Shown one piece after another: positions 36,011 through 46,162 of a DNA stretch of 64,000 nucleotides. Origin of the DNA: Helicobacter mustelae. GTDB taxonomy: Bacteria > Campylobacterota > Campylobacteria > Campylobacterales > Helicobacteraceae. The position numbers and the translations under genes are program-made. The stretch covers positions 1,178,001-1,242,000 of the forward strand of contig NZ_LS483446.1 in assembly GCF_900476215.1 (NCBI RefSeq), given 5' to 3'. Below the pieces are notes generated by a model. The model searched no databases. It was not told the origin of the DNA and saw nothing but the letters and a program-made list of their open reading frames with translations. Numbering within the stretch: position 1 is the stretch's first letter; each line of letters begins with the position of its first letter.

Positions 36011-36155
36011 AAATCTAACATCCCAGCATTTGCAGAGTTACTTGTGTTTATTTAAAAAATAGAAAAAAACCTGCTTTCTGGTATCAATTTCCAAAGCCCA
36101 TGGCCAGATAGCCCACATCAACCAAAAAAGCCGCAATTCTTCGCGCTGCTTTGTT
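36011..36155. other. intergenic region between dppA and LolC/E-like gene
   Basis: AT-rich sequence with no gene. Contains the word TTTCCAAAGCC, shared with the region near 30388. Confidence 0.35.
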
Positions 36156-37373
36156 TTATTCATTGCGCAAAACCTGTAATGCATCAATCTTACTCGCACG
36201 CAATGCGGGATAATAAGAAGAGAGGCATACGATGAATACAGACCCCACCAATGTGCCCAAAAAATCCATCCATGATAAATCTAGCGGAAGCTTTGTCATC
36301 CCATACACATCTGCAGGCAACGAAATGATAGGAAAGGTCGCTAGCAGATACATCGCCACAAAAGCCAGCACTATGCCCAAAAAAATCCCGCCAAAGCCTA
36401 TGGTATTCCCTAGCCAAAAAAATACCTTTTGTATTTCCTTTTTGCTCGCCCCCATGCTTAATAGCAGCGCAATTTCCTTCCTACGATTCATAATGACCAT
36501 CAAAAGCGAGCTAATAATATTCAAAGAAGCCATGAGCACGATAAGCATCAATACAATAAATAACGAGCGCTTTTCCAATGCCATAGCCGCAAAAAAATTC
36601 CCATTTTGCTGCCACCAACCCTCCACCCCAATACCAAAGTGAGGAATCTCTTTGAGGGCTTGGCGCACGGATTCTAGATCCTGCATGGGATGGGTAGAAT
36701 AGATGTGAATCCCATCATAATGATTGGGCGGAATATTGCGAATTTTTGCAAGGGTATTTAAGCTAGTATAAAGATAGCCCACATCATAAGCACGCAATCC
36801 AGACTCAAAAACCCCAGAGACATCAAAGCGCTTCATCACGGGAGAAAAAACCAATCCCGTGGGCTCAAGCTTAGTAAAAAATAAAGTCAATTTATCGCCC
36901 TGACGCAATAGAAACTTCTCATAGAGTCCCTTCCCGACAATGATGGGAAAATTTCCCTGCAGGTTTTTTGCATCATAGGCCTTGGCAAAGATTTCATTAA
37001 TCCTAGCCTCTCTCTGCATATCTACCCCAAAAATCACACCTGCAGACATTTCGTAATTTTTCCTTGCAACGACCTGCATTTGCAAGTAAGGACTAAAGAG
37101 AAGATGGGGGAAGCGTTTTTCTAGGGCAATCAACACACTCTCATCAATGCCCTTGCTAGAAGTAGCAAACAAACTCAAGGGATAATTCATCACAAAGAGT
37201 TTTTTTTCAAATTCCTTGCTCATGCCATTCATAATGGCCATTGCCACAAGCAAAACCATCACCCCTATGCCCACACCCAAAAATGCTAGGATGGCAGTGA
37301 TGCTAATAAAGGGTTGTGTGCGATCAAAGCGCAAATATTTGAAGATGAGAAATCCAGTGAGGTTTTTAGACAT
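36156..37373 (-). CDS. LolC/E-type lipoprotein-releasing permease (FtsX family)
   Basis: The 405-residue protein has the FtsX/LolE layout: one N-terminal helix ([30 protein letters not shown]), a large periplasmic domain, then three helices with [26 protein letters not shown]. It would work with LolD to release lipoproteins from the inner membrane. The frame is open to 37517, but the ATG at 37373 gives the LolE N-terminus [15 protein letters not shown] and overlaps the secA stop by 8 bases. The same secA neighbour exists in H. pylori. A single LolC/E gene would suggest a homodimeric LolF-like system. Confidence 0.85.
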   Translation of the reverse strand: MSKNLTGFLIFKYLRFDRTQPFISITAILAFLGVGIGVMVLLVAMAIMNGMSKEFEKKLFVMNYPLSLFATSSKGIDESVLIALEKRFPHLLFSPYLQMQVVARKNYEMSAGVIFGVDMQREARINEIFAKAYDAKNLQGNFPIIVGKGLYEKFLLRQGDKLTLFFTKLEPTGLVFSPVMKRFDVSGVFESGLRAYDVGYLYTSLNTLAKIRNIPPNHYDGIHIYSTHPMQDLESVRQALKEIPHFGIGVEGWWQQNGNFFAAMALEKRSLFIVLMLIVLMASLNIISSLLMVIMNRRKEIALLLSMGASKKEIQKVFFWLGNTIGFGGIFLGIVLAFVAMYLLATFPIISLPADVYGMTKLPLDLSWMDFLGTLVGSVFIVCLSSYYPALRASKIDALQVLRNE

Positions 37374-39906
37374 TTTTTGCAAGCAGTCCTTTTTTGGGGC
37401 CGCTTTTACCATGGCAATGCTTGTATTTCTTGCCGCTTCCACAAGGACAGGCTTCATTTCGGGCAATTTTGGGAGCACCCAATTCTGTATTATTTTGGAA
37501 ACTCTGCGTATCTGCAAGCTCTTCTAAAATTCCCTGTGCCTTAGTGTGGACTTCTTCTTGACGGAATTGGATTACATGCAGGGTTTTGATGGCCTCAGAT
37601 TTGATGGCCTCAATGAGCTCCAAAAACAAGTTATAGCTTTCTTTTTTATATTCCACCAAAGGATCTTTTTGATTGTATCCCCGCAAGCCAATGCCGGTTT
37701 TAAGATTATCCATCGTATAGAGATGCTCGCGCCAAGAACTATCTAAGACCTGCAGATAGATGATGCGCTCAATCTCATTGCGCTGCTCAGCAGATAGAAC
37801 ATTCATTTTTTCTTCATAATTCTGTGACATTTTTTGGATTAATATTTCTAGCAGTGCATCATATTCTTGGCCTTGAAAGATTTGCTCTTCTAGTTCTATG
37901 CCAAAATTTTCTTGGATGGTTTTTACCAGTGCTTCAATATCAAAATTTGCCCTATCTCCAGAGATAAAGCCCAGGCGAGCGATCAGAGATTGCAATACCT
38001 GCACTCGATTTTCTTGGATGCGCTGGGTGATATTGTAATCAGGATCTAACAGCTCATTGCGGAATTTGTAGACAGTCTTGCGCTGCTCATTGGCCACATC
38101 ATCATATTCCAATAAATGCTTACGAGATTCAAAATGCAGGCCCTCCACCTTTTTTTGTGCCTTTTCTACAGAATGCGTGACGAGGCTGGATTGGATATGT
38201 TCCCCATCTTTGAGGCCAAGCTTTTCCATAATCCCCTTAATCTTATCACTGCCAAAAATCCTTAGCAGGGAATCCTCCAAACTCAAATAAAACTGACTTG
38301 TCCCTGGATCGCCCTGTCGCCCGCTTCTGCCGCGCAATTGATTATCAATTCTTCTGCTTTCATGACGCTCTGTCCCAATGATATAAAGCCCCCCCATTGC
38401 CCTAACCTCTTCATTAATCTTGATATCCACACCACGCCCTGCCATATTTGTAGCAATGGTTACAGCACCCTTGAGTCCTGCATCCTTGATAATCTCTGCC
38501 TCTCTAGCGTGTTGTTTAGCATTTAGCACGGTATGAGGGATTCTCTTTTTTTGTAATAATGCATGCAAAACTTCACTTTTCTCAATGCTGGCTGTACCCA
38601 CAAGCACGGGCTGCCCCTTGGCATGCAATTCCTCTACCTTGGCAATCACTGCATCAAATTTCTCTTTTTCACTCTTGTAGATCAAATCATCAAGATCCTT
38701 TCGCTGTATGGGGACATTGGTAGGGATGCTCACCACCTCAAGATGATAGATTTGCAAAAACTCTGTAGCCTCTGTTTGTGCTGTTCCCGTCATCCCCGCA
38801 AGCTTCTCATAGAGTCGGAAATAATTTTGGAAGGTAATATCTGCAAGCGTCTGGCTCTCTTCTTTGATCTTTACCTGCTCTTTTGCTTCCAATGCTTGAT
38901 GCAAGCCTTCAGAAAATCTCCTACCCTCACTCAAACGCCCCGTAAATTCATCAACAATTACTACTTCCCCCTCTGCAACAACATAGTCTTTGTCTCGCAA
39001 AAAAAGATAATTGGCCTTGAGCGCCTGATCGAGATGATGGGAAAATGTAGCATTTTCTAGGCTATAGAGATTATCCACACCAAAGAGCTTCTCTGCATGC
39101 TTTATCCCCTCTTCTGTAAGCAAAATCACGCGGCTTTTTTCATCGATTTGAAAATCCTTATGATTTTCTAGTTTCTTTGCCACCTCATCAGCGCGCTGAT
39201 AATTTTCCATTTGACGATTCACGGGCCCAGAGATGATTAAGGGGGTACGCGCCTCATCAATGAGGATGGAATCCACCTCATCAACGATGGCAAAATAATG
39301 ATTTTTCTGGACCTTTTGCTCTAGATTATATTTCATGTTATCCCGCAAATAATCAAAACCAAACTCATTATTTGTGCCATAAACAATGTCTTTGGAATAA
39401 GCCTCAAGGCGATGGGAATCTTCTTTGACATCCCCGGTGATTACGCCCACTTCAAAGCCCAAAAAATTATACAACGGTCCCATGATTCCTGCATCACGAT
39501 TTGCCAAATAATCATTCACCGTGATGACATGGATCCCCTTTCCTGTCAATGCATTCAATACCACAGGAAGCGTGGCAACCAGTGTTTTTCCCTCGCCTGT
39601 TTTCATCTCTGCGATCTTGCCCTCATGCAGCACCATCCCCCCAATAAGCTGCACATCAAAATGCCGCATTCCAAGCACTCTTTTGCTGGCTTCACGGGTG
39701 ATTGCAAAACTCTCCACCAATACAGCATCCAAAGACTCGCCCTCTCTTACGCGTGTCTTTAGTCCATCAAATCTCCCCCTCAAATCCTCATCACTCAAAG
39801 CTTCCAAGCTTGGCTCTAACGCAGAAATTTCTTTTACTTTTCTTTGATATTTCTTAATCATGCGGGCATTTCTTGTCCCCATCACCTTCCCCAACAATCT
39901 CAACAT
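37366..39906 (-). CDS. secA: preprotein translocase ATPase SecA
   Basis: SecA drives export through SecYEG. The 846-residue protein has the N-terminal [19 protein letters not shown], Walker A in [11 protein letters not shown], the DEAD-like [20 protein letters not shown] and helicase motifs including [10 protein letters not shown] and [13 protein letters not shown]. The C-terminal zinc-binding tail [14 protein letters not shown], which contacts SecB or the ribosome, is intact. A TAGGAG RBS lies upstream. It is followed by the LolC/E-like gene. Confidence 0.97.
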   Translation of the reverse strand: MLRLLGKVMGTRNARMIKKYQRKVKEISALEPSLEALSDEDLRGRFDGLKTRVREGESLDAVLVESFAITREASKRVLGMRHFDVQLIGGMVLHEGKIAEMKTGEGKTLVATLPVVLNALTGKGIHVITVNDYLANRDAGIMGPLYNFLGFEVGVITGDVKEDSHRLEAYSKDIVYGTNNEFGFDYLRDNMKYNLEQKVQKNHYFAIVDEVDSILIDEARTPLIISGPVNRQMENYQRADEVAKKLENHKDFQIDEKSRVILLTEEGIKHAEKLFGVDNLYSLENATFSHHLDQALKANYLFLRDKDYVVAEGEVVIVDEFTGRLSEGRRFSEGLHQALEAKEQVKIKEESQTLADITFQNYFRLYEKLAGMTGTAQTEATEFLQIYHLEVVSIPTNVPIQRKDLDDLIYKSEKEKFDAVIAKVEELHAKGQPVLVGTASIEKSEVLHALLQKKRIPHTVLNAKQHAREAEIIKDAGLKGAVTIATNMAGRGVDIKINEEVRAMGGLYIIGTERHESRRIDNQLRGRSGRQGDPGTSQFYLSLEDSLLRIFGSDKIKGIMEKLGLKDGEHIQSSLVTHSVEKAQKKVEGLHFESRKHLLEYDDVANEQRKTVYKFRNELLDPDYNITQRIQENRVQVLQSLIARLGFISGDRANFDIEALVKTIQENFGIELEEQIFQGQEYDALLEILIQKMSQNYEEKMNVLSAEQRNEIERIIYLQVLDSSWREHLYTMDNLKTGIGLRGYNQKDPLVEYKKESYNLFLELIEAIKSEAIKTLHVIQFRQEEVHTKAQGILEELADTQSFQNNTELGAPKIARNEACPCGSGKKYKHCHGKSGPKKGLLAKNV

Positions 39907-40566
39907 ATCCTACTCCTAAACGAATTCCAAATCACTTGCTATAGAGAAAAAAAACTTGTAGATTCTATCACAGTTAGAAAAAAATGCAGGATTTTATGCA
40001 AAAAATCCCAAAAAAACAATGGAAATAAAAAAACCCAGAGAGAAATCCACTGGCTGCAATCAAAGCCGCTCTCTTAGCATTTTTTTGCCCCCTGGCATCA
40101 GAAAAATCCAAGCCAATTCTTAATGCAGGGAAATAGAGGCACGCTTGAGATTGTTGAAGACTTTGAAAAAGGCAGAAGGATAGAATCGATTGAAAAAAAA
40201 GGGGGGGGGTAGATAAGGATTAAACGAGTTTCTAGCCCCCTTTCTTTTTCATAATCTCCCAAAATCTCGCGTACCCGATTGCCAAATGCAAATATAAATC
40301 TTAAAGAAATCATGATTCCCCCTGTGTCAAAAACCACGTCAAAAATCCATCAAGGAAATCAAATCATGCGATTTAAGAATGGTGATTTTTTGCAAAAATC
40401 CTGGGGACTTAATGACTAATTTCATACTTTTGACACTTCTTTTTTTCCATTTTTCTCTCCCTCTTTTTCTCCTCTATAAAAATATGCTAAAGATGCATAC
40501 TTATGGTGTTTAAAGAGACTTTCACTCTCTGTTTTGCAAGACCATATTCAAAGATAAACTTTTAAA
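39907..40566. other. long intergenic region upstream of katA
   Basis: About 660 bases between divergent secA and katA. It contains a G9 tract at 40201-40209, preceded by eight A. A 79-codon minus-strand frame (40098-40337) reads through this tract, but its product is not recognised and no good RBS is seen. The region from 40380 to 40560 is AT-rich and may hold regulatory sites. Confidence 0.5.
40201..40209 (+). repeat. homopolymeric G9 tract upstream of katA
   Basis: Nine G directly after eight A, in DNA without a confirmed gene. On the minus strand it is a C9 run in a 79-codon open frame whose upstream part looks coding (FAFGNRVREILGDYEKERG). Confidence 0.85.
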
Positions 40567-40579
40567 GATAATTTTTATC
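40567..40579. promoter_or_regulatory. palindrome in katA promoter (possible Fur/PerR-type site)
   Basis: GATAA-TTT-TTATC is a perfect palindrome about 28 bases before the katA -10. A second AAAGATAA word lies 16 bases upstream. Fur-family regulators use AT-rich sites of this kind, and catalase is under PerR in Campylobacter, but this specific site is inference. Confidence 0.4.
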
Positions 40580-40606
40580 ATTTACTATTTGCTATCCACA
40601 TTTGAT

Positions 40607-40612
40607 TACAAT
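40607..40612 (+). promoter_or_regulatory. -10 element of katA
   Basis: TACAAT lies 32 bases before the ATG at 40645, in the expected position. TTTGCT-like -35 is weak. Confidence 0.5.
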
Positions 40613-40644
40613 GGAGTCGTAAATCTAAAAGAAAGGGATTAAAC

Positions 40645-42105
40645 ATGAAAAAAGAAACCAAAAGAAATTTTATTTTAACCAACGATGCTGGTGTTCATGT
40701 AGGAAACAATCAAGATTCCATAACCGTCGGTCCACGAGGCCCAATGCTCTTGGAAAACACATGGTTTTTAGAAAAACTCGCACACTTTGATAGGGAAAGA
40801 ATCCCAGAGAGAGTAGTTCATGCCAAGGGTAGCGGTGCATATGGCACCTTCACGGTGACAAACGACATTACCAAATATACCAAGGCAAAGATTTTTAGCA
40901 AAGTCGGCAAAAAAACTCCCTGCTTCTTCCGCTTTTCAACAGTTGCTGGCGAGAGGGGTGCAGCAGATGCAGAGCGCGATCCTAGGGGATTTGCGATGAA
41001 ATACTACACAGAGGAAGGAAACTGGGATTTGGTAGGAAACAACACCCCTATCTTTTTCATCAGAGATCCTTTGAAATTCCCTGATTTCATCCATACACAA
41101 AAGCGCAACCCAAAAACCAATCTCAGAGATATGACAGCTGCATGGGATTTTTGGAGCCAGTGCCCAGAGTCTTTGCACCAAGTAACCATCCTCATGAGCG
41201 ATCGTGGGATTCCCAAAAACTACCGCCACATGCACGGATATGGCAGCCACACCTTTACCTTCATCAACGCAAAAAATGAAGTGTGCTTTGTGAAATTCCA
41301 CCTAAAATCCATGCAGGGAATCCAAAATCTCACCAATGCAGAAGCAGAAAAAATCATTGGTATGGATAGAGAATCTCATCAAAGAGACTTGTTTAATGCC
41401 ATTGAGCGCGGGGATTTCCCAAAATGGAGAATGTGCGTCCAAATCATGCCTATAAAAGATGCAAAAACCTACCGCTTCCACCCCTTCGATCTCACAAAAG
41501 TATGGAGCCATAAAGATTATCCACTTATCGAAGTAGGAATCGTAGAGCTCAACAGAAATCCTGAAAACTATTTTGCTGAGGTAGAACAAGCAGCTTTTGA
41601 CCCCGCAAGTGTCGTGCCGGGCATCGGATACAGCCCAGATAAAATGCTCCAAGGAAGACTCTTTGCCTATGGTGATACTGCAAGATACCGCCTTGGCATC
41701 AACCATGGACAACTTCCTGTGAATGCTCCAAAAGTGCCTGTACACAATACCCACAGAGATGGATTTATGCAAAATGGGAATTATGGAAGCTATATGAACT
41801 ACAACCCAAGCTCTATCCCAGGATATCAAGAAGACCACAGCGTTAGAGTGCCTAAGTTCAATCCTGCATCCATCGAAAAAGAAACAGACATCTATGACTA
41901 TGATTTCAGGGCAGACGATAGCGATTATTATACTCAGCCAGGAAATCTCTACAGACTCCTTAAGCCAGAAGAGCGCGAGAGACTCTGCCAAAACATCAAA
42001 GATGCGATGGAAGGAGTACCAGCTGATATCAAAAAACGCCAGATCGAACATTTCAAAAAAGCAGATCCTGCTTATGGTAAACGCGTAGAAGAACTAGTAA
42101 TGTAA
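40645..42105 (+). CDS. katA: catalase (haem, small-subunit clade)
   Basis: A 486-residue monofunctional catalase decomposing H2O2. The distal haem histidine is His59 in [15 protein letters not shown]. The Asn region lies in [21 protein letters not shown]. The proximal tyrosine is in [14 protein letters not shown]. All three are intact. Like H. pylori KatA it lacks a signal peptide. RBS AAAGGGA precedes the ATG. The next gene, a KapA-like Tat protein, is separated by 48 bases with a hairpin. Confidence 0.97.
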   Translation: MKKETKRNFILTNDAGVHVGNNQDSITVGPRGPMLLENTWFLEKLAHFDRERIPERVVHAKGSGAYGTFTVTNDITKYTKAKIFSKVGKKTPCFFRFSTVAGERGAADAERDPRGFAMKYYTEEGNWDLVGNNTPIFFIRDPLKFPDFIHTQKRNPKTNLRDMTAAWDFWSQCPESLHQVTILMSDRGIPKNYRHMHGYGSHTFTFINAKNEVCFVKFHLKSMQGIQNLTNAEAEKIIGMDRESHQRDLFNAIERGDFPKWRMCVQIMPIKDAKTYRFHPFDLTKVWSHKDYPLIEVGIVELNRNPENYFAEVEQAAFDPASVVPGIGYSPDKMLQGRLFAYGDTARYRLGINHGQLPVNAPKVPVHNTHRDGFMQNGNYGSYMNYNPSSIPGYQEDHSVRVPKFNPASIEKETDIYDYDFRADDSDYYTQPGNLYRLLKPEERERLCQNIKDAMEGVPADIKKRQIEHFKKADPAYGKRVEELVM

Positions 42106-42111
42106 TTTCAT

Positions 42112-42132
42112 GGGCACCCCCTAAGGGATGCC
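42112..42132 (+). terminator. hairpin between katA and KapA-like gene
   Basis: GGCACCC and GGGATGCC can pair with one mismatch or bulge around CCTAA. No T-run follows, so it may be an attenuator or mRNA-stabilising hairpin rather than a full terminator. Confidence 0.4.
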
Positions 42133-42153
42133 TATCACAAAAGGAAAAGAAGT

Positions 42154-43041
42154 ATGGAAAGACGAGAATTCTTAAAAACAAGCGCTCTGGCAACAGGTGT
42201 CCTAGCAACGAGCACGGGACTTTTTGCAAGAGAGCAAAAAAGCAAAAAATTTATCATTGACATAGCATATAGTGCAGATTTTCGATCCGCCAAAGATCTG
42301 AAATTTTATACTCCATTGCCAATGCCCAGCGCATTTCAAAAAATCAGTAATTTCAAGCTTCAGGGAAATTTCACATCCCACAACATTCTAAAAATCCAAG
42401 ACTCTCCCCTGCTCTTTGCCCAGTTTGAACAAACTGCAGAAAAAAAAGATCTCTCTTTATCCTTTGTCCTCGAGCTAGAACCCTACCAAGCCAAGCTAGA
42501 TAGAGGAGAAAACTCTCAATATCTCAAACAAACAAGATATGTGAGAACCGATGGAAAAATCGCAGAGATAGCAAGCCTCGTGAAAAACAAGAGCACAGAG
42601 CAAAAAGTGGCCTTCTTCAAAGATTATATTGCAAAAAATATCCTGCCAGAGCAAAGAAGCTTCTCTGATGCAATCAAAACCATCTCTGATAAAAAAAATA
42701 CATTCATCCTCTCTGGAGAAAGCATCAGTGCCAACTCGATTTTGGTAGCCCTCTGTCGTGCTTGCAACATCCCAGCCCGAGAAGTTTTTGGCTTTGATAT
42801 CACGCAAAATCACCTCATATCCAATAACAAAGCAGAGATTCTCATCAATCACTATTGGCAGCGCATGGATGTAAGCCAGGAAAACTCCTATGACTTTATT
42901 GCCTTAAACCATCTTAGAGACGACTTTATCGGGGATATTTATACTTCAAGCATCCACCAAACATTAGGCAGCATTGATGGAAACAACCTGAAATATTACA
43001 AAGAATTTCAAGAAAGCATCAGACTCCAACAAATCGCATAA
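42154..43041 (+). CDS. KapA-like catalase-associated Tat protein with transglutaminase-like fold
   Basis: The 295-residue protein starts with a twin-arginine signal (RREFLK at residues 3-8, then a hydrophobic ALATGVLATSTGLFA). The central segment SANSILVALCRACNIPAREVFGFDI resembles the cysteine helix of transglutaminase-like proteins, with the Cys in LCRACNIPAR. H. pylori KapA (HP0874) is also encoded next to katA and is a Tat substrate needed for full peroxide resistance. I infer the same role. An AAAAGGAAAAG RBS lies upstream. The transglutaminase-like reading is my own pattern match. Confidence 0.75.
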   Translation: MERREFLKTSALATGVLATSTGLFAREQKSKKFIIDIAYSADFRSAKDLKFYTPLPMPSAFQKISNFKLQGNFTSHNILKIQDSPLLFAQFEQTAEKKDLSLSFVLELEPYQAKLDRGENSQYLKQTRYVRTDGKIAEIASLVKNKSTEQKVAFFKDYIAKNILPEQRSFSDAIKTISDKKNTFILSGESISANSILVALCRACNIPAREVFGFDITQNHLISNNKAEILINHYWQRMDVSQENSYDFIALNHLRDDFIGDIYTSSIHQTLGSIDGNNLKYYKEFQESIRLQQIA

Positions 43042-43061
43042 TCCATAAAAGTGAATTTTTG

Positions 43062-43106
43062 TCTAGAAAATAGGCATCTAAGCAGGCCTATTTTCTAGAA
43101 TTTTTG
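43062..43106 (+). terminator. strong rho-independent terminator after KapA-like gene
   Basis: TCTAGAAAATAGGC (43062-43075) and GCCTATTTTCTAGA (43086-43099) form a perfect 14-bp stem with a 10-base loop, followed by ATTTTTGC. The strongest terminator in the window. Confidence 0.9.
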
Positions 43107-43481
43107 CTTCTTTCAAACTCTCAATGGCTTCATTGCTCAAAAACAAAAAGTTAGATTCTCTTTCAAAAATCCCTCAAATACATCAAGATTCCTAAAGAAT
43201 TTTTCCATCCTAGAGAAATTTTTTCCATATTTCAAATCTCTAATTTCCTTATGGGACATTCACCCAATCCCCAGTAAATCCAACAAACCCAAGCGCCCTA
43301 AAATAATTTTTAAAAGCATTTTTTATCAAATTTTCAATCCCTAGCCCCGCATACTCAAACAAGCAAACCACACTCAAAGCAAAATTTTTAGATCCAAGAC
43401 AGGCAACTCGCACACCACAAAAAACTCATAACCAAACACTTTCCCATGCAATGACATCCAAGCCATTGGAGCGTTATGCAT
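43107..43481. other. intergenic region, nothing recognised
   Basis: About 375 AT-rich bases after the terminator, with stops in all frames. No gene, RNA or repeat was identified. Confidence 0.45.
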
Positions 43482-43703
43482 CTAGCCTGCAGGAGATTTT
43501 TGATGTTTTTGCTTGCAGGCATCCTCATCCCCAAACATGCAGCGCTTTTGCAATTCATGCAACCTCTCCACATCTTTTTGCTTTGCTTGATGGACTTTGT
43601 AATTTTGGTATTTGTTCACCCCCCAAATCGCTGCACACATGAAAAGAATCCAAAAAATATCATATTTTTTAAGTTTGGGGCAAAACCTGCAACGCATCTT
43701 CAT
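43482..43703 (-). CDS. possible small membrane protein with cysteines
   Basis: A 73-codon minus-strand frame encodes a basic, Cys-bearing start (MKMRCRFCPKLKKYD), one hydrophobic helix (IFWILFMCAAIWGV) and a charged tail ending in LQKRCMFGDEDACKQKH. AAGGA lies 7 bases before the second ATG (43697), which may be the true start. The pattern is that of a single-pass membrane protein. I know no family. It diverges from the TorA-like operon, with the two start regions about 65 bases apart. Confidence 0.4.
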   Translation of the reverse strand: MKMRCRFCPKLKKYDIFWILFMCAAIWGVNKYQNYKVHQAKQKDVERLHELQKRCMFGDEDACKQKHQKSPAG

Positions 43704-43733
43704 CCTTGGGCATTTTGTAAAACTTTTTATTGC

Positions 43734-43739
43734 TATAAT
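43734..43739 (+). promoter_or_regulatory. -10 element of the torA-like operon
   Basis: TATAAT lies 29 bases before the ATG at 43769. No clear -35 is seen. Confidence 0.6.
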
Positions 43740-43768
43740 TGACCCATTATAACAAACAAGGAGAAATC

Positions 43769-46162
43769 ATGGCGGTATCCAGGAGAGATGCACTCAAAGC
43801 TGCGATGGGCGGGATGACACTCCTTCAAACCCAACCCCTCCAAGCTGTGGGAATCTTCACAAAAAATGAAAAAATCCCCCATGCCACGCGTTTTGGGCCC
43901 TTTTATGGACATGTGCAAGATGGCGTTCTTAAAGAGATTGAATCCCAAAAAAATGATTTCAACCCCTCTGTGATGACCAAGGGCCTCATTGACCGGGCCT
44001 ATTCTAAGAGCCGTGTGAGATACCCCTGTGTGAGAAAAAGCTATCTTGAAAAGAAAGAAAATCACAAGGAGCTACGCGGGCGCGAGGAATTTGTAAGGGT
44101 GAGCTGGGATATGGCACTCGATCTCGTTGCTAAAAAACTCCAAGAGATTCCAAAAGAAAAGATTTATCATGGAGGCGATAAGGGATTGGAGCAGGCAGGG
44201 AGACTTCATAATGCAAGCATTATCGCAGGCAGATTTTTCAACACTGTGTTAGGGGGGGTGGTGCAGGCAAGCGGAGGCTATAGGAATGGTGCAGCAGTGA
44301 GCGTCAATCCCGCAATCATTGGAGACATGGAGGTTTACTCCCTCCAGACTACACATGAGGAGATGATTGCCAACTGCAAGGTCTATGTCATGTGGGGTGC
44401 AGATCTTTTCAAATCCAATCGCACAGATTTTGTGGTGCCCAATCACCTCAATGATGTCTACTACACCAGATACAAAAGATCGGGGATGAAATTCATCTGC
44501 ATTGATCCCATCTATACAGAGACTGCGCAAATGTTTGATGCTGAATGGATCAAAATCCGCCCCAACACCGATGTGGCCTTGATGCTTGGGATGATGCATT
44601 ATCTCTTTGGGAGCAAGAAATATGACAAGCGCTTCATCTCCAAATACACCGATGGATTTGAGAAGTTTCTCCCCTATCTGCTTGGCAAAACAGACAAAAC
44701 CCCAAAAAATGCCAAGTGGGCGGAGAAAATCACTGGAATCCCTGCTAGAAAAATCAAAGAATTAGCAGAGCTTTTTACAACAAATCGTACCTTCTTTGCA
44801 GGAAACTGGGCGATGCAAAGAGCCCAACATGGAGAGCAGGTGGATTGGGCACTCATTACCCTAGCTAGCATGATTGGACAAATTGGCCTGCCAGGAGGTG
44901 GGGTGGGATTTTGCATGCATTATGCAGGCGGAGGACAGGCAAGCTCTGGCTATCGCATCCCTCCGGGAATCTCGCAGGGAAGTAGCACCATTAAGCAGAG
45001 CATCCCAACATCCAGACTTGCAGATGCCATCCTAAATCCAGGCAAAGAAATCCCCTATAGAGGCAAAAAAATCACCTATCCAAAAATCGACATGCTCTAT
45101 CTGTGTGGGACACCTCTCCTAGAATATGAGCCAAACACCAATGAGCTCATCCAAGCCCTTCGCACGCTAGATACTATCATCATCCATAAACCTTGGTGGA
45201 CACCCGATGCCAAGATGGCAGATATTGTATTGCCCTCCACCACATCACTAGAGCGCGATGACATCACTTTTGGGGGATTTCATTCCAAAAATGTCATCTA
45301 TGCGATGCGCAAAGTCATAGAGCCCCTCTATGAATCCAAAAATGATTTTGACATCTTTGCCATGCTTGCCAACAAGATCGGTGGAGAAACAATGGAGAGA
45401 AAATACACAGAAAACAAAAGCTCCATAGATTGGATCCAGGAATTTTACAAAAAAAGCGATGGACCCTCTTTTAAGGATTTTGATCAATTTTGGAAGGAGG
45501 GCTTTGTAGAGTTTGAGATTCCCAAAAAAGCCTATGGTTTTGTTCGTCACGCAGATTTCCGCAAAGACCCAGTACACAACAAACTCGCGACAAAAAGCGG
45601 CAAAATCCAGATTTTTTCAGAGGTTTTTGCCTCTTACAAATTGCCAGATTTCAAGGGACATGTGATGTGGTTTGAACCCGCAGAATGGCTGGGTGGGAAG
45701 ACTGCCAAAAAATATCCCTTCCACCTCCTCTCTCCTCATCCTCGCTATCGCCTGCATTCCCAACTTGAGAATACGTGGATTGCCAATTTTTACAAGATCC
45801 AGGGCAGAGAACCCATGATGATTAATACCAATGATGCCCAAAGACTTGGGGTCAAGCATGGAGAAATCGTAGAAGTCTATAATGATAGGGGCAGGATTTT
45901 GGTGGGGGCATTTGTGAGTGATTTCATACGCGAGGGGGTCATTGCTATCCAAGTGGGAGCCTGGTATGATCCAGAGGATCCAAAAGAGGAAAATCCTCGC
46001 TGCAATTCTGGACTTGTCAATATTCTCACCTCATCGCGACCCACCAGCCAGATGGCCCAAGCCACATCGGCAAATACCGCGCTGGTAAATATCAGAAAAA
46101 TAGAAAATGAAGTGATAAAACCCTGCAAATCCACTCTGCCCCCAAGCATCCTAGGAGTGTAA
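43769..46162 (+). CDS. torA: periplasmic molybdopterin oxidoreductase (TorA/BisC-like)
   Basis: The 797-residue protein has a Tat signal (SRRDALK at residues 4-10). It lacks the N-terminal four-cysteine cluster, as expected for the TMAO/DMSO/biotin-sulfoxide reductase group of the DMSO reductase family. Family blocks are VSWDMALDLVA, MWGADLFKSN, FAGNWAMQRAQHGEQ and LLSPHPRYRLHSQLEN. At residues 139-147 it reads GLEQAGRLH where the family usually has GW-x-S-x-GRLH; the molybdenum-ligating Ser appears to be Gln142. The frame is open from 43739, but ATG 43769 has AAGGAG upstream. The next gene encodes a haem c donor. C. jejuni has a similar pair (Cj0264c-Cj0265c). Confidence 0.85.
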   Translation: MAVSRRDALKAAMGGMTLLQTQPLQAVGIFTKNEKIPHATRFGPFYGHVQDGVLKEIESQKNDFNPSVMTKGLIDRAYSKSRVRYPCVRKSYLEKKENHKELRGREEFVRVSWDMALDLVAKKLQEIPKEKIYHGGDKGLEQAGRLHNASIIAGRFFNTVLGGVVQASGGYRNGAAVSVNPAIIGDMEVYSLQTTHEEMIANCKVYVMWGADLFKSNRTDFVVPNHLNDVYYTRYKRSGMKFICIDPIYTETAQMFDAEWIKIRPNTDVALMLGMMHYLFGSKKYDKRFISKYTDGFEKFLPYLLGKTDKTPKNAKWAEKITGIPARKIKELAELFTTNRTFFAGNWAMQRAQHGEQVDWALITLASMIGQIGLPGGGVGFCMHYAGGGQASSGYRIPPGISQGSSTIKQSIPTSRLADAILNPGKEIPYRGKKITYPKIDMLYLCGTPLLEYEPNTNELIQALRTLDTIIIHKPWWTPDAKMADIVLPSTTSLERDDITFGGFHSKNVIYAMRKVIEPLYESKNDFDIFAMLANKIGGETMERKYTENKSSIDWIQEFYKKSDGPSFKDFDQFWKEGFVEFEIPKKAYGFVRHADFRKDPVHNKLATKSGKIQIFSEVFASYKLPDFKGHVMWFEPAEWLGGKTAKKYPFHLLSPHPRYRLHSQLENTWIANFYKIQGREPMMINTNDAQRLGVKHGEIVEVYNDRGRILVGAFVSDFIREGVIAIQVGAWYDPEDPKEENPRCNSGLVNILTSSRPTSQMAQATSANTALVNIRKIENEVIKPCKSTLPPSILGV

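Noticed and set aside
44252-44258. G7 run inside the torA-like gene
   Set aside because: Seven G at a conserved Gly-Gly-Val site is short and in frame; no sign of alternative frame coding.
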